In this document: positions 50,671 to 59,228 of the stretch, piece after piece
How positions within the stretch are numbered: the first letter of the stretch is position 1
How the letters are laid out: each line of letters opens with the position of its first letter
Assembly: GCA_946498245.1 (NCBI GenBank)
Contig: CAMMNN010000010.1
Coordinates: forward strand, 28,135 to 92,134
Direction: 5' to 3'
Source: an uncultured Clostridium sp.
Lineage (GTDB): Bacteria > Bacillota > Clostridia > Lachnospirales > Lachnospiraceae
DNA length: 64,000 bases
Program-made: the position numbers and the translations under genes
The notes under the pieces: model-generated
What the model was told of the DNA's origin: nothing
Databases searched by the model: none
The model's input: only the letters and a program-made list of their open reading frames with translations

Positions 50671-52131
50671 ATGAGGCGGATAACAGGAATAGCGGCGGCA
50701 GCGGCTTTGACGGTACTGCTGGGAGGGTGTTCTCAAATTGAATCTTGGATGAACGAAACCGTGGCGACGGAAGCGGCGGATCAGGAACCAGAGGCAACTA
50801 TCAGCCCCGGACCGCCTTTGGAAACGGAAGAAACCATAGAGGCGTTTCCGGAAACGGAAGCTTCTGGAGAGGCCGATTTGTGGGAAGCGGAAGGCGATGG
50901 CCTGCGCCTCATAGTAGCGACAGATATTCATTATCTGGCGGAAGAGCTGACGGACAAGGGCAGCGGTTTTACATATGCTATTGAGCATGGGGATGGAAAA
51001 GTCACCAATTATATTTGGGAGATCACGGATGCGTTTGTCGCTGAAGTTTTAACAGAAAACCCCGATGGGGTAATTATTAGCGGGGATCTGTCATTAAATG
51101 GGGAGAAAGCAAGCCATGAGGAATTAGCAGAGAAATTAAGGCAGATTACCGGGGCGGGGATTCCTGTTTTGGTAATTCCTGGAAATCACGATATTAATAA
51201 TGTCAGCGCCGCCCGTTTTTCCGGTGGGGAACGTTTCCCGGCGGAAACTACCAGTCCGGAGGATTTTTTGGAAATTTACCAGGACTTTGGATACGCAGAT
51301 GCCTTGAGTCGGGACACCGAATCCCTCAGTTACGTGTATCAAATGAATGATTATACCCGTGTTATGATGCTGGATACCTGCCAATATGATGGCGGTGCAC
51401 AGATTGGCGGAATGATTGACACCGGTACTTATGAGTGGATAGAAGAGCAGTTAATAGATGCGTCAGAAAAAGGAATGAATATCCTTCCGGTAGCCCACCA
51501 TAATATGCTGGAAGAAAGTCAGATTTACGCCAGTGACTGCACAATTGAGCATAACGAGGAATTGGTGGAGCTGTTGGAAGGCTGGGGGCTGATTTCACTG
51601 TTTTTAAGCGGTCATCTTCACGTTCAGCATTTTGCCAATACTGATGATGCGACGGAAGCAGGGATATGGGAAATCGTTACCAGCTCTCTGGCGACGCCAC
51701 CGTGCCAGTATGGAGTGCTGTTTTACGGAGATGATCAGAGTTTCCGTTACCATACGCAGGTCTTAGATATGGATACCTGGGCTGAGGTAAATGGAGTGGA
51801 GGACGAAAATCTTCTAAAATTCTCCCAGTACCGCACGCCGTTTTTGGAAAAGGTTTTTTATAATCAGGCCTTTGATGTGCTGGAGAAGCACAAGGACGGG
51901 GCGATACCAGATGATGTTCAGGAAGAGATGTCCCGGATGTATGCCATTGCAAATTGCTACTACTACTGGGGAAGGGCGGTAGAGATTGCAAAGCAGATGA
52001 AGGAGAGCAGCACGTTCCGGCTTTGGCAGGAATACGGTTACCCCAGTCTGCAGACGGAATATTTGGAGTATATATTAGACGAAGCAACCAGAGATTACAA
52101 TCTTCTCCGTTCTGACGAAAGCCCGGAATAG
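50671..52131 (+). CDS. Metallophosphoesterase lipoprotein
   Basis: 486 residues. Signal peptide MRRITGIAAAAALTVLLGGC with a lipobox LGGC, so the protein is anchored outside by lipid at C20. An acidic Thr/Glu linker leads to a calcineurin-like phosphoesterase domain with ATDIHYLAEEL, ISGDLSLNG, IPGNHDINN and the metal-binding LSGHLHVQH. The C-terminal helical region has DDVQEEMSRMYAIANCYYYW. It follows the GH18 gene by 19 nt. Substrate unknown; a wall or lipid phosphate is a reasonable guess. Confidence 0.88.
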   Translation: MRRITGIAAAAALTVLLGGCSQIESWMNETVATEAADQEPEATISPGPPLETEETIEAFPETEASGEADLWEAEGDGLRLIVATDIHYLAEELTDKGSGFTYAIEHGDGKVTNYIWEITDAFVAEVLTENPDGVIISGDLSLNGEKASHEELAEKLRQITGAGIPVLVIPGNHDINNVSAARFSGGERFPAETTSPEDFLEIYQDFGYADALSRDTESLSYVYQMNDYTRVMMLDTCQYDGGAQIGGMIDTGTYEWIEEQLIDASEKGMNILPVAHHNMLEESQIYASDCTIEHNEELVELLEGWGLISLFLSGHLHVQHFANTDDATEAGIWEIVTSSLATPPCQYGVLFYGDDQSFRYHTQVLDMDTWAEVNGVEDENLLKFSQYRTPFLEKVFYNQAFDVLEKHKDGAIPDDVQEEMSRMYAIANCYYYWGRAVEIAKQMKESSTFRLWQEYGYPSLQTEYLEYILDEATRDYNLLRSDESPE

Positions 52132-52185
52132 TGGACAGGGAATTGCAAATATATTGGGAATAAAGAAAACGGGCTTTGGTGGAAA

Positions 52186-52917
52186 ATGGAGAGAGACGGC
52201 TTTTGGCAGAATATGATGGGAATCGGGCTGCTGGTATTGGTTGCGTTTATCTCAATTTATGCGGAAATATTGGCGAAACCGGAAAACACCCGTGCCGCCG
52301 AGGCTGCGGTACGGCAGGCAAAGGCAGAGGAGCGGCCTGTCGTAGTGATTGACGCAGGGCATGGAGGCCGGGATCCGGGAAAAATTGGAGTTTCCGGGCA
52401 GGAGGAAAAGGATATTAATCTTCAAATTGCCGCAAGACTGAAGGGGTATCTGGAAGCTTCTGATGTAACAGTCGTTATGACGAGGGATGAGGACATCGGA
52501 CTTTACAGTGAGTCAGATAGCCATAAGAAAGCGGCTGACATGGAAAACCGTACCAGATTAATAGACAGTGTATCTCCAAACTTAGCCGTTAGTATTCACC
52601 AAAACAGCTATCATCAGGAAGACGTTTCCGGACCGCAGATGTTTTATTACACAGGCTCTGAAAAGGGAGAGCGGCTGGCTGAAATTTTGCAGGAAAGCCT
52701 TCAGACAACACTGCAGATAAAAGGCAAAGGACGGGCTGCTAAGGCAAATAATAGCTATTATCTGCTTTTAAATGTAAAAGCGCCGATGGTAATTGCAGAA
52801 TGCGGATTTTTAAGCAACCCTTCGGAAGCTGCATTGCTTTCAGAGGAAGAGTACCAGGACAGAGTAGCCTGGGCTTTGCATATGGGAATTATGCAGTATC
52901 TGAACCAGGAAGGATGA
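52186..52917 (+). CDS. N-acetylmuramoyl-L-alanine amidase (Amidase_3, CwlD-like)
   Basis: 243 residues with one N-terminal membrane helix (about 8-27). The catalytic domain (about 50-240) has the zinc ligands in VIDAGHGGRDPG and EKDINLQIA, the second histidine in LAVSIHQNSYH, and the catalytic glutamate in VIAECGFLSN. It cleaves between muramic acid and L-alanine in peptidoglycan (EC 3.5.1.28). CwlD in Bacillus makes muramic lactam in spore cortex; size and layout resemble it, but a vegetative role is equally possible here. Confidence 0.92.
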   Translation: MERDGFWQNMMGIGLLVLVAFISIYAEILAKPENTRAAEAAVRQAKAEERPVVVIDAGHGGRDPGKIGVSGQEEKDINLQIAARLKGYLEASDVTVVMTRDEDIGLYSESDSHKKAADMENRTRLIDSVSPNLAVSIHQNSYHQEDVSGPQMFYYTGSEKGERLAEILQESLQTTLQIKGKGRAAKANNSYYLLLNVKAPMVIAECGFLSNPSEAALLSEEEYQDRVAWALHMGIMQYLNQEG

Positions 52918-52975
52918 AAGGCCGGAAAACTTATCGTCTTCCATTCGCAGTACACATAGAAGAGAGGAATTTGCC

Positions 52976-53380
52976 ATGGATCAATTCAGGAAGAAATTTC
53001 AGCAGTTTATGGTAGGAAGGTATGGGGCAGATTCATTAAGCCGCTTTATTATGGGGGCTATACTGGTTTGCATTACTTTAAACCTGTTTTTAAGGTGGGA
53101 CATTTTGCTGTTGGTGGAAATAGCAGGGCTGATTTGGAGCTATTACCGAATGTTTTCCAAAAATTATTCCGCCAGAGAAAAAGAGAACCGTATTTATTTA
53201 AGGATGAAGCTGAAGGTGTCGGACTTTTTCAATAAATGGAAATTTCGTATCCGTCAGTCCAAAGAATACCACATTTATAAATGCCCTGGGTGCGGGCAGA
53301 AAATTCGCATCCCCAGGGGAAAAGGGCGTGTTAGTATTCACTGTCCGAAATGCGGAACAGATTTTATTAAAAAGAGCTAG
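52976..53380 (+). CDS. Zinc-ribbon membrane protein
   Basis: 134 residues. Two hydrophobic helices (about 22-58) are followed by a basic cytoplasmic stretch and a C-terminal zinc ribbon, CPGCGQKIRIPRGKG then CPKCG, with four cysteines as CxxC pairs. The ribbon resembles the MJ0042-like class. It closes the envelope operon. No function is assigned. Confidence 0.75.
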   Translation: MDQFRKKFQQFMVGRYGADSLSRFIMGAILVCITLNLFLRWDILLLVEIAGLIWSYYRMFSKNYSAREKENRIYLRMKLKVSDFFNKWKFRIRQSKEYHIYKCPGCGQKIRIPRGKGRVSIHCPKCGTDFIKKS

Positions 53381-53386
53381 CAAAGA

Positions 53387-54346
53387 CTACGGTTCCAGAA
53401 AAGACCAGCCGGAGGATGTTTTTTCAGCGAGACAGCGGATGGATTCGGCATATTCTGTCGGGGTCATGCCAGTCTGCTTTGAAAACTGCCGGGAAAAGTA
53501 ATGGACAGAAGCATATCCCAATGTGTCTGCGACTTGAGAAAAATTCATCTGATTGTCGCGGATAAGCTGTTTGGCTGCTTCTATTTTCATTTGAATGAAA
53601 AAGTCTATGGGACCGCACTGATGAAATTCCTTAAAAATACGCGACAATTGGGATTGACTAATGAGGTTGTCCCGACAGATTTGTTTTACAGTCAGTTGCT
53701 GATGAAGCCGGGTTTCCATATAGCTCTGAATGCGGCTGCAGAGTTCCCTGCGGCTGTTGACGCCGGGAAGTACGGAAACTCCGGGCAGTGCAGAAGTCTC
53801 TGGCATCTGAAGAACAGGCAGAGAGACTGGAGCATCCAGACACCTGCGGTAAAGAGAAATCAAAAGCTCTTCCAGATGGTTCCGAATAAGCTGTTCACTT
53901 CCAAAAGCCCTGGAAATGGGGCGGCGGTTTAGGCCCTCCTGATAGGGATCATTAAGCCGGCCTTTAAAGGCATTGCGGGCTTCAATAATAATCTGGGAGA
54001 GAAGGGCGGCTTCCGTATCGCGGATAGTTAGTACCTGGCCGGAAAATTTCTTCATTGCCTGAGAACGGCAGTCAAAAGCAATAACAATAAGGCTGGGAGA
54101 AATTTTTCCATTGGTAATGACATTATGAAATTCTCCAGGGCGGTGAAAAATAATATTGCCCCTCTTTAAAGTGACTGTGCGGACATCGGCAACGGCTTGG
54201 ATTTCCCCCTTGTCAACGCACACCAGTTCCCAGAAATCATGCTGTTCCCCCGGAAACGTAAAATCACTCATATATTCAAAATAGTGGATGGATACCACAC
54301 TGCGGACGGATATGCTGGTTTTTAAATAAGTATGCTGATAAGTCAT
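53387..54346 (-). CDS. AraC family transcriptional regulator
   Basis: 319 residues. An N-terminal cupin sensor domain (about 20-110; LKRGNIIFHRPGEFHNVITN) and two C-terminal HTH motifs (about 215-305): QQLTVKQICRDNLISQSQLSRI and NFSQVADTLGYASVHYFSRQ, ending with the AraC signature FSKQTGMTPTEY. Convergent with the envelope operon and close to the right-hand repeat. Effector is probably a small sugar or similar; target genes unknown. Confidence 0.9.
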   Translation of the reverse strand: MTYQHTYLKTSISVRSVVSIHYFEYMSDFTFPGEQHDFWELVCVDKGEIQAVADVRTVTLKRGNIIFHRPGEFHNVITNGKISPSLIVIAFDCRSQAMKKFSGQVLTIRDTEAALLSQIIIEARNAFKGRLNDPYQEGLNRRPISRAFGSEQLIRNHLEELLISLYRRCLDAPVSLPVLQMPETSALPGVSVLPGVNSRRELCSRIQSYMETRLHQQLTVKQICRDNLISQSQLSRIFKEFHQCGPIDFFIQMKIEAAKQLIRDNQMNFSQVADTLGYASVHYFSRQFSKQTGMTPTEYAESIRCLAEKTSSGWSFLEP

Positions 54347-54424
54347 AGATCTCCTCCATATGATTTTGGAGTTTATTTTACCATGTCTGCAGTGCCACTC
54401 GGAAAACTTCGTTTTCCTCGTTCA

Positions 54425-54505
54425 CGGGCATTCGCCCTATGCGTACAATAAACGGCAAATCGGTCTGCAAGCAGCCCATTTGCCATTTTCTTGTACACGC
54501 ACTGC
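54425..54505. repeat. Palindromic repeat, family B, copy 2
   Basis: GTACAA pairs with TTGTAC and GGCAAAT with ATTTGCC around a loop with GCAAGC. It begins with GGCATTCGCCCTAT, like GGCGTCTGCCCTAT of the copy at 14485. Confidence 0.45.
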
Positions 54506-54522
54506 TCATTGTTTTCGCGGAT

Positions 54523-54621
54523 ATTATACCCTGACCACTAAACTCGTGAAAGACCTCGTTAAGTGGTCAGGTATGTATTCGCACTAAGTTCGAAACTACC
54601 TCACTAAGTGCTCATATTATA
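54523..54621 (-). repeat. Palindromic repeat, family A, right copy
   Basis: Inverted copy of 48648-48746 with about nine differences over 99 nt. Its second stem is CTGACCACT with AGTGGTCAG, where the left copy has TGTCCACT with AGTGGACA, so both arms changed together. Confidence 0.85.
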
Positions 54622-54742
54622 CCACATCATGATGGTATTGTGCAAATATATGAGAAAATTGTGCAAAGAATTTCCGGTGAATATCCGGTATACTGAGAAT
54701 CAGAAAAAAGCGGAATCCATTTAAGGAAGGAGAAGGATATTT

Positions 54743-55669
54743 ATGGGAAAGAAACCGGTATTAGTAATTATGGCAGCGGGGATGGGAAGCCGATACGGCG
54801 GATTAAAGCAAATTGATCCGGTAGACCAGTATGGAAATATCATTATGGATTTTTCTATTTATGATGCGCTGGAAGCAGGCTTTGAAAAGGTTGTTTTTAT
54901 TATTAAGAAAGCCATTGAGAAAGAGTTTAAAGAGCACGTAGGAGACAGAATGGCAAAGCACGTACAGGTAGAGTATGTGTACCAAGAGCTGGACAAACTG
55001 CCGGAAGGATTTCAGGTGCCGGAGGAGCGTGTAAAGCCCTGGGGAACTGGTCATGCTCTTCTTTGCTGCAAGGATGTGATTGACGGTCCCTTTGCCGTAA
55101 TTAATGCAGATGACTACTACGGAAAAGCAGCTTTTAAGGAGATTTACGATCAACTGTCAAAGCAGGAGGACAATGAGAAGTACCAGTACGCAATGGTTGG
55201 ATATAAATTGTATAATACCTTGACAGAAAACGGTCACGTTGCCAGAGGCGTATGCAGTACGGACGAGGCTGGAAAGCTTACGGACATTGTAGAGCGGACG
55301 AAAATCGAAAAGCACGGGGATATTGCGGAATTTACAGAGGACGACGGAAAGACATGGACACCGCTTCCGGAAGAAACCCTGGTTTCTATGAATCTGTGGG
55401 GCTTCACGGCCAGCTTTTTAAAGGAGCTGGATGTAAGATTTGCGGCATTTCTGGAAAAGAATATACCGGTAAATCCGCTGAAGTGCGAATATTTTATTCC
55501 CTTTGTAGTGGATGAGCTTTTGAAGGAAGGAAAAGCTGAGGTCACTGTGCTGAAGAGCATTGATCGCTGGTATGGAGTAACTTACAAAGAAGATAAAGAA
55601 ATGGTAGTAAAGGCTATTCAGGGACTGAAGGATGAAGGAAAGTACCCGGAAAAAGTGTGGGAGGATTAA
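54743..55669 (+). CDS. Sugar-phosphate nucleotidyltransferase
   Basis: 308 residues of the NTP_transferase family. The nucleotide-binding loop is LVIMAAGMGSRYGGLKQIDP at the N-terminus, and the PWGTGHALLCCKDVI and INADDYYGK segments follow, with the metal aspartates in NADDYYG. It activates a sugar-1-phosphate with an NTP. It is the gene immediately before a sugar kinase of the NahK type (4-nt gap), so a GlcNAc-1-P or GalNAc-1-P substrate is likely. AAGGAGAAGG precedes the ATG. Confidence 0.85.
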   Translation: MGKKPVLVIMAAGMGSRYGGLKQIDPVDQYGNIIMDFSIYDALEAGFEKVVFIIKKAIEKEFKEHVGDRMAKHVQVEYVYQELDKLPEGFQVPEERVKPWGTGHALLCCKDVIDGPFAVINADDYYGKAAFKEIYDQLSKQEDNEKYQYAMVGYKLYNTLTENGHVARGVCSTDEAGKLTDIVERTKIEKHGDIAEFTEDDGKTWTPLPEETLVSMNLWGFTASFLKELDVRFAAFLEKNIPVNPLKCEYFIPFVVDELLKEGKAEVTVLKSIDRWYGVTYKEDKEMVVKAIQGLKDEGKYPEKVWED

Positions 55670-55672
55670 GAA

Positions 55673-56782
55673 ATGGGAGCCAATACGTGCGAAAATTGGA
55701 AAGAGGCAGCAGAGGGATTTCAGACAAAAGGAGCTTTAAAGGACTGCCAGAGATATGGAAGCGGCCATATTAACGCTACCTATAAAATGATCCGGGAAGA
55801 AGACGGGCAGGAATACTGGTATATTCTGCAGAAGATTAATGACGGAATTTTTAAAGATCCGGTGTCTTTAATGAAAAATATTGAAGGCGTTACTGCATTT
55901 CTTAGAAAAGAAATTATAAAAAACGGAGGAGATCCGGATCGGGAAACGCTGACGCTGATTCCGGCAAAGGACGGAAAAATGTATTACCAGGACAGCCAGG
56001 GCTGCTACTGGAGAACGTACTTATTTATCAAGGACGCTACCTGTTATGATCTGGTGAAGAAGCCTGAAGATTTCTATCAAAGCGGAAAAGCCTTCGGCCA
56101 TTTCCAGCGGCTGCTTTCCAAATATCCGGCGGAAGAATTGACAGAAACCATTCCGGATTTCCACAATACCCCGGTGCGCTTTGAAACCTTTAAAAAGGCA
56201 GTAGCGGAGGATGTCTGCAAAAGAGCGGATAAAGTCCGTGAAGAAATCCAGTTTGTTCTGGACAGAGAGAGCGATATGGGCGCCGCTATGGAAATGCTGA
56301 AAGATGGCAGGCTGCCGCTGAGGGTTACTCACAACGATACGAAATTAAATAATATTATGATTGACGACGCAACGGGAGAGGCGATCTGTATTATTGATTT
56401 GGATACAATTATGCCGGGGCTGTCAATCTTTGACTACGGCGATTCCATTCGCTTTGGAGCCAACACGGCGGAAGAGGACGAGCCGGATGTGAGCAAGGTT
56501 TCTCTGTCTCTGCCTTTATTTGATATTTACACAAAGGGCTTTCTGGAAGGATGTGAGGGAAGCCTGACAGAAGCGGAAATGGATATGCTGCCTATGGGAG
56601 CGAAGCTGATGACGCTGGAGTGCGGAATGCGGTTTTTGACGGATTACCTTCAGGGAGACGTTTATTTCCATACTGCCAGAGAAAATCACAATTTAGACCG
56701 GACCCATACTCAGTTTGGCCTGGTGGCAGACATGGAAAAGAAGTGGGCGGAAATGAAAGCGATTATTGAAAAATATAAATAA
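55673..56782 (+). CDS. N-acetylhexosamine 1-kinase-like phosphotransferase (NahK-type)
   Basis: 369 residues with the aminoglycoside-phosphotransferase fold. YGSGHINATYKM is the nucleotide loop, YILQKINDGIF the ATP-lysine strand, and LRVTHNDTKLNNIMIDDATG the catalytic loop (HNDTKLNN in place of HGDLHPGN), with DLDTIMPGLSIFDYGD as metal motif. These variants are diagnostic of NahK, which phosphorylates GlcNAc or GalNAc at C1 after phosphorolysis of host glycans. No lacto-N-biose phosphorylase is in the window. Confidence 0.85.
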   Translation: MGANTCENWKEAAEGFQTKGALKDCQRYGSGHINATYKMIREEDGQEYWYILQKINDGIFKDPVSLMKNIEGVTAFLRKEIIKNGGDPDRETLTLIPAKDGKMYYQDSQGCYWRTYLFIKDATCYDLVKKPEDFYQSGKAFGHFQRLLSKYPAEELTETIPDFHNTPVRFETFKKAVAEDVCKRADKVREEIQFVLDRESDMGAAMEMLKDGRLPLRVTHNDTKLNNIMIDDATGEAICIIDLDTIMPGLSIFDYGDSIRFGANTAEEDEPDVSKVSLSLPLFDIYTKGFLEGCEGSLTEAEMDMLPMGAKLMTLECGMRFLTDYLQGDVYFHTARENHNLDRTHTQFGLVADMEKKWAEMKAIIEKYK

Positions 56783-56814
56783 AAGAAGTCGCTGTGTGGG
56801 GCAGCGGTTAGCAG

Positions 56815-56861
56815 AAAAAGAGGTTTTGGCATTCCTGATTAGAATGTCAGGCCTCTTTTTT
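56815..56861 (+). terminator. Terminator after the kinase gene
   Basis: AAAAAGAGG (56815-56823) pairs with CCTCTTTTT (56852-56860) with an inner AATGTCAGG/CATTCC region, ending in a T-run. Confidence 0.8.
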
Positions 56862-57112
56862 AGCGCGGCCTTCCGGACCCTAACGCTTCTTTGCCATAAA
56901 GCCTTTATGGGCGGCGCGTCGTCAGTCCATAAAAGTCAGGCGAGTCGCATTTAGCAGCCGTGGATGCATACTGCCTATAGGGCGGCAGGCTTTTGCAGAA
57001 AAATAAGCTTGTATTTTTATTGGAAACTCGTTTATTATAGGATATAGAAAAGGACTGTTTTGACAGCTTTAAGACAAGAGAAACTGAGTATGGACGCAGG
57101 AGGATACTGATT
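56862..57112. other. Intergenic region with hairpins and a weak promoter
   Basis: CCATAAAG pairs with CTTTATGG (about 56897-56920). The complement of 56950-56998 begins GCCGCCCTATAGGCAGTATG, loosely like repeat family B. A possible promoter is TTGTAT (57009-57014), 18 nt, TATTAT (57033-57038). No reading frame is supported. Confidence 0.4.
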
Positions 57113-58036
57113 ATGGAACTAGGGTTTAAACCGGTAAAGGCGGAGGATATAGAAAAGATACTTCCTTTCTTTGGCCTGAGGCCGGACAAGACCTGTGAAA
57201 GCGTATGTTTGGACAGCTTTCTGTGGAGAGATTATTATAAAATACAGTATACGATTTATCAGGGAAAAGGGCTGCTGTGGAGGATGGAAATGGATGGAAA
57301 GGTATATACGTCTATTCCAACCTGCCGGCAGGAGGATTTAAAAGAGCTTTTAGGGGTTATGGAAACGTATTTTAACCAGGAATTGGAAGCGCCCCTTAGA
57401 ATATACTTGGCTGACGAGGAATCTCTGGACTTTTTGAAGCTGGATCCGCAAAAGTACGAGATACAGGAGGCGGAGGATTTAAAGGATTATCTTTATGATG
57501 CGGAAGCTATGAGAACTCTGTCAGGCAGAAAGCTTCATAAAAAGAAAAACCATGTTAATTCTTTTATGAAAACCTATGAGGGAAGGTATGAATACCGGCT
57601 TTTGTGCTGCTCTGATCGCTACGACGTATGGGGATTTTTAGATCAGTGGCGGAGGAAAAAAGAGGAGGCCCAGGCGGAGATGGAGGAGCTGGATTACGAG
57701 ATTACAGGAATCCATGAGATATTGAAAAACTGTTCTTATATGCCTGTGAAGATGGCAGGGGTATACATTGACGGGAAGCTGCAGGCATTTACCGTCGGAA
57801 GCTATAATCAGAGAGAGAAGATGGCGGTAATCCATATTGAAAAGGCGAATGCGGAATTTAACGGGCTTTATCAGTATATTAACCAGCAATTTTTGGTTCA
57901 GGAGTTTCCGGACGCCCTGTTGGTAAACCGTGAGGATGATGTAGGGCTTCCTGGCCTGAGAAAATCCAAAATGAGTTATAACCCCATAGGCTTTGCCAGA
58001 AAATATATTGTGGAGCAAAAATGGAAAGCGGAATAA
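57113..58036 (+). CDS. DUF2156 family protein
   Basis: 307 residues of the phosphatidylglycerol lysyltransferase-like (DUF2156) GNAT fold. Landmarks are KHHKK-like basic patches (GRKLHKKKNHVNSFMKTYEG), the central strand PVKMAGVYIDGKLQAFTVGS and the C-terminal RKSKMSYNPIGFARKYIVEQ. Members are cytosolic in Firmicutes and their substrate is unknown. GGAGG precedes the ATG. It overlaps the following GNAT gene by 16 bp, so the two are translationally coupled. Confidence 0.85.
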   Translation: MELGFKPVKAEDIEKILPFFGLRPDKTCESVCLDSFLWRDYYKIQYTIYQGKGLLWRMEMDGKVYTSIPTCRQEDLKELLGVMETYFNQELEAPLRIYLADEESLDFLKLDPQKYEIQEAEDLKDYLYDAEAMRTLSGRKLHKKKNHVNSFMKTYEGRYEYRLLCCSDRYDVWGFLDQWRRKKEEAQAEMEELDYEITGIHEILKNCSYMPVKMAGVYIDGKLQAFTVGSYNQREKMAVIHIEKANAEFNGLYQYINQQFLVQEFPDALLVNREDDVGLPGLRKSKMSYNPIGFARKYIVEQKWKAE

Positions 58037-59103
58037 GATATTTAAAACCGGAGGAGAAGAGGCAGGCCAGAGTGCTTTGGGAAAATGCCTTTGCCGAGGA
58101 CTCTCAATCCTTTAACGATTACTATTTTACAGAAAAGATAAAGTCCAGCCGGATTTTGGTAAAGGAAGAGGACGGGAAAATTGTTTCCATGCTTCACCGG
58201 AATCCGTATCGGGTACGGCTTGGAAAGAAGGAACAGACGTTGGACTATATTGTAGGAGTGGCTACAGAGGAACCGTATCGGAGACGAGGCTATATGGGAG
58301 AGCTGCTGAAACAGGCCTTGTCAGACGCCTGCAGTGAGAAAAAGGCATTTTGTTACCTGATGCCGGCGGATGAAGCCATTTATAAGCCTTTTGGATTCCG
58401 CTTCGTATACGATCAGAAATATCCGGAAATAACGGGGAAGGTCTTGGGAGAAATTCCGGAAGCGGAGGAGTCCTGGAAAATTGTTTCGACTCCGGCAAAA
58501 AAAGAATGGAATTACCGGGAATTAGCCGATTTTATGGAAGCATGGATGGAAAACCGGTATGAGGTGTATGCTGTCAGAGATCCGGAATATACAAAAGCCC
58601 TCGTAAAAGAACTGGCCAGTGAAAACGGGGTAATAGAGCGGATTTACCGCCGGGACAGGCTGGAAGGGCTTCGGGCCTTTTGGGGATTAGAGGAACGGGA
58701 ACAGCGGCTTTTGTACTGTCCGGAGGGCTGGACGGCAGAGTCAAAGCCTCAAAAGCCGTCTATTATGGCGCGGATTGCCAGCCTAAAATCCTTTTTGGAA
58801 TTAGGCCGGTTAAAGCCGGGAAATGAAGAGCCGGTGGAGGCTGTTATCTGGGCGGAGGATCCCCTTATGAAAGAAAACCAGGGGCTGTGGCTGTGGAAAC
58901 TGGACGGCTCCGGCTCCCGGGCGCAGCGGATTTCAGAATCTCCTGCAGATAAAGAAAACGTATTTTCCTGCGATGTGTCCCAATTGGTTCAATGGCTTTT
59001 GGGATATAAAGATTGGAACAGCCTTTCGGCCCCGCAAGATGCACCCATCTGGATGGAGCGGATACGGGGGCTGCAGGGGATCTTTCTGGACGAAACGGTT
59101 TGA
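58021..59103 (+). CDS. GNAT family acetyltransferase, Eis-like
   Basis: 360 residues: two tandem GNAT modules and an SCP2-like C-terminal domain, the Eis arrangement. The acetyl-CoA loop is VGVATEEPYRRRGYMGELL near residue 80. A second degenerate module follows (about 150-280), and the sterol-carrier-like part ends about 340. Substrate not known; Eis enzymes acetylate amines. Overlaps the DUF2156 gene by 16 bp. Confidence 0.8.
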   Translation: MESGIRYLKPEEKRQARVLWENAFAEDSQSFNDYYFTEKIKSSRILVKEEDGKIVSMLHRNPYRVRLGKKEQTLDYIVGVATEEPYRRRGYMGELLKQALSDACSEKKAFCYLMPADEAIYKPFGFRFVYDQKYPEITGKVLGEIPEAEESWKIVSTPAKKEWNYRELADFMEAWMENRYEVYAVRDPEYTKALVKELASENGVIERIYRRDRLEGLRAFWGLEEREQRLLYCPEGWTAESKPQKPSIMARIASLKSFLELGRLKPGNEEPVEAVIWAEDPLMKENQGLWLWKLDGSGSRAQRISESPADKENVFSCDVSQLVQWLLGYKDWNSLSAPQDAPIWMERIRGLQGIFLDETV

Positions 59104-59228
59104 TGGCATCTTGCTTTCTCTGCCATTCTGTGGCATAATAAAATGGCTCCCGACTCTGGCTGCAGGAGCGGCGCGGCAATGCGGCGCAGACGGCCAGCGG
59201 AAATAATACAGAAGAACAGGAGAAAATT

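Larger units (their letters stand above)
54347..54742. other. Gene-free stretch holding two palindromic repeats
   Basis: Between the AraC gene and the nucleotidyltransferase gene. It contains the family B hairpin (54425-54505), the family A repeat (54523-54621) and the promoter/leader region of the nucleotidyltransferase, with AAGGAAGG near 54723. No supported reading frame. Confidence 0.6.
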
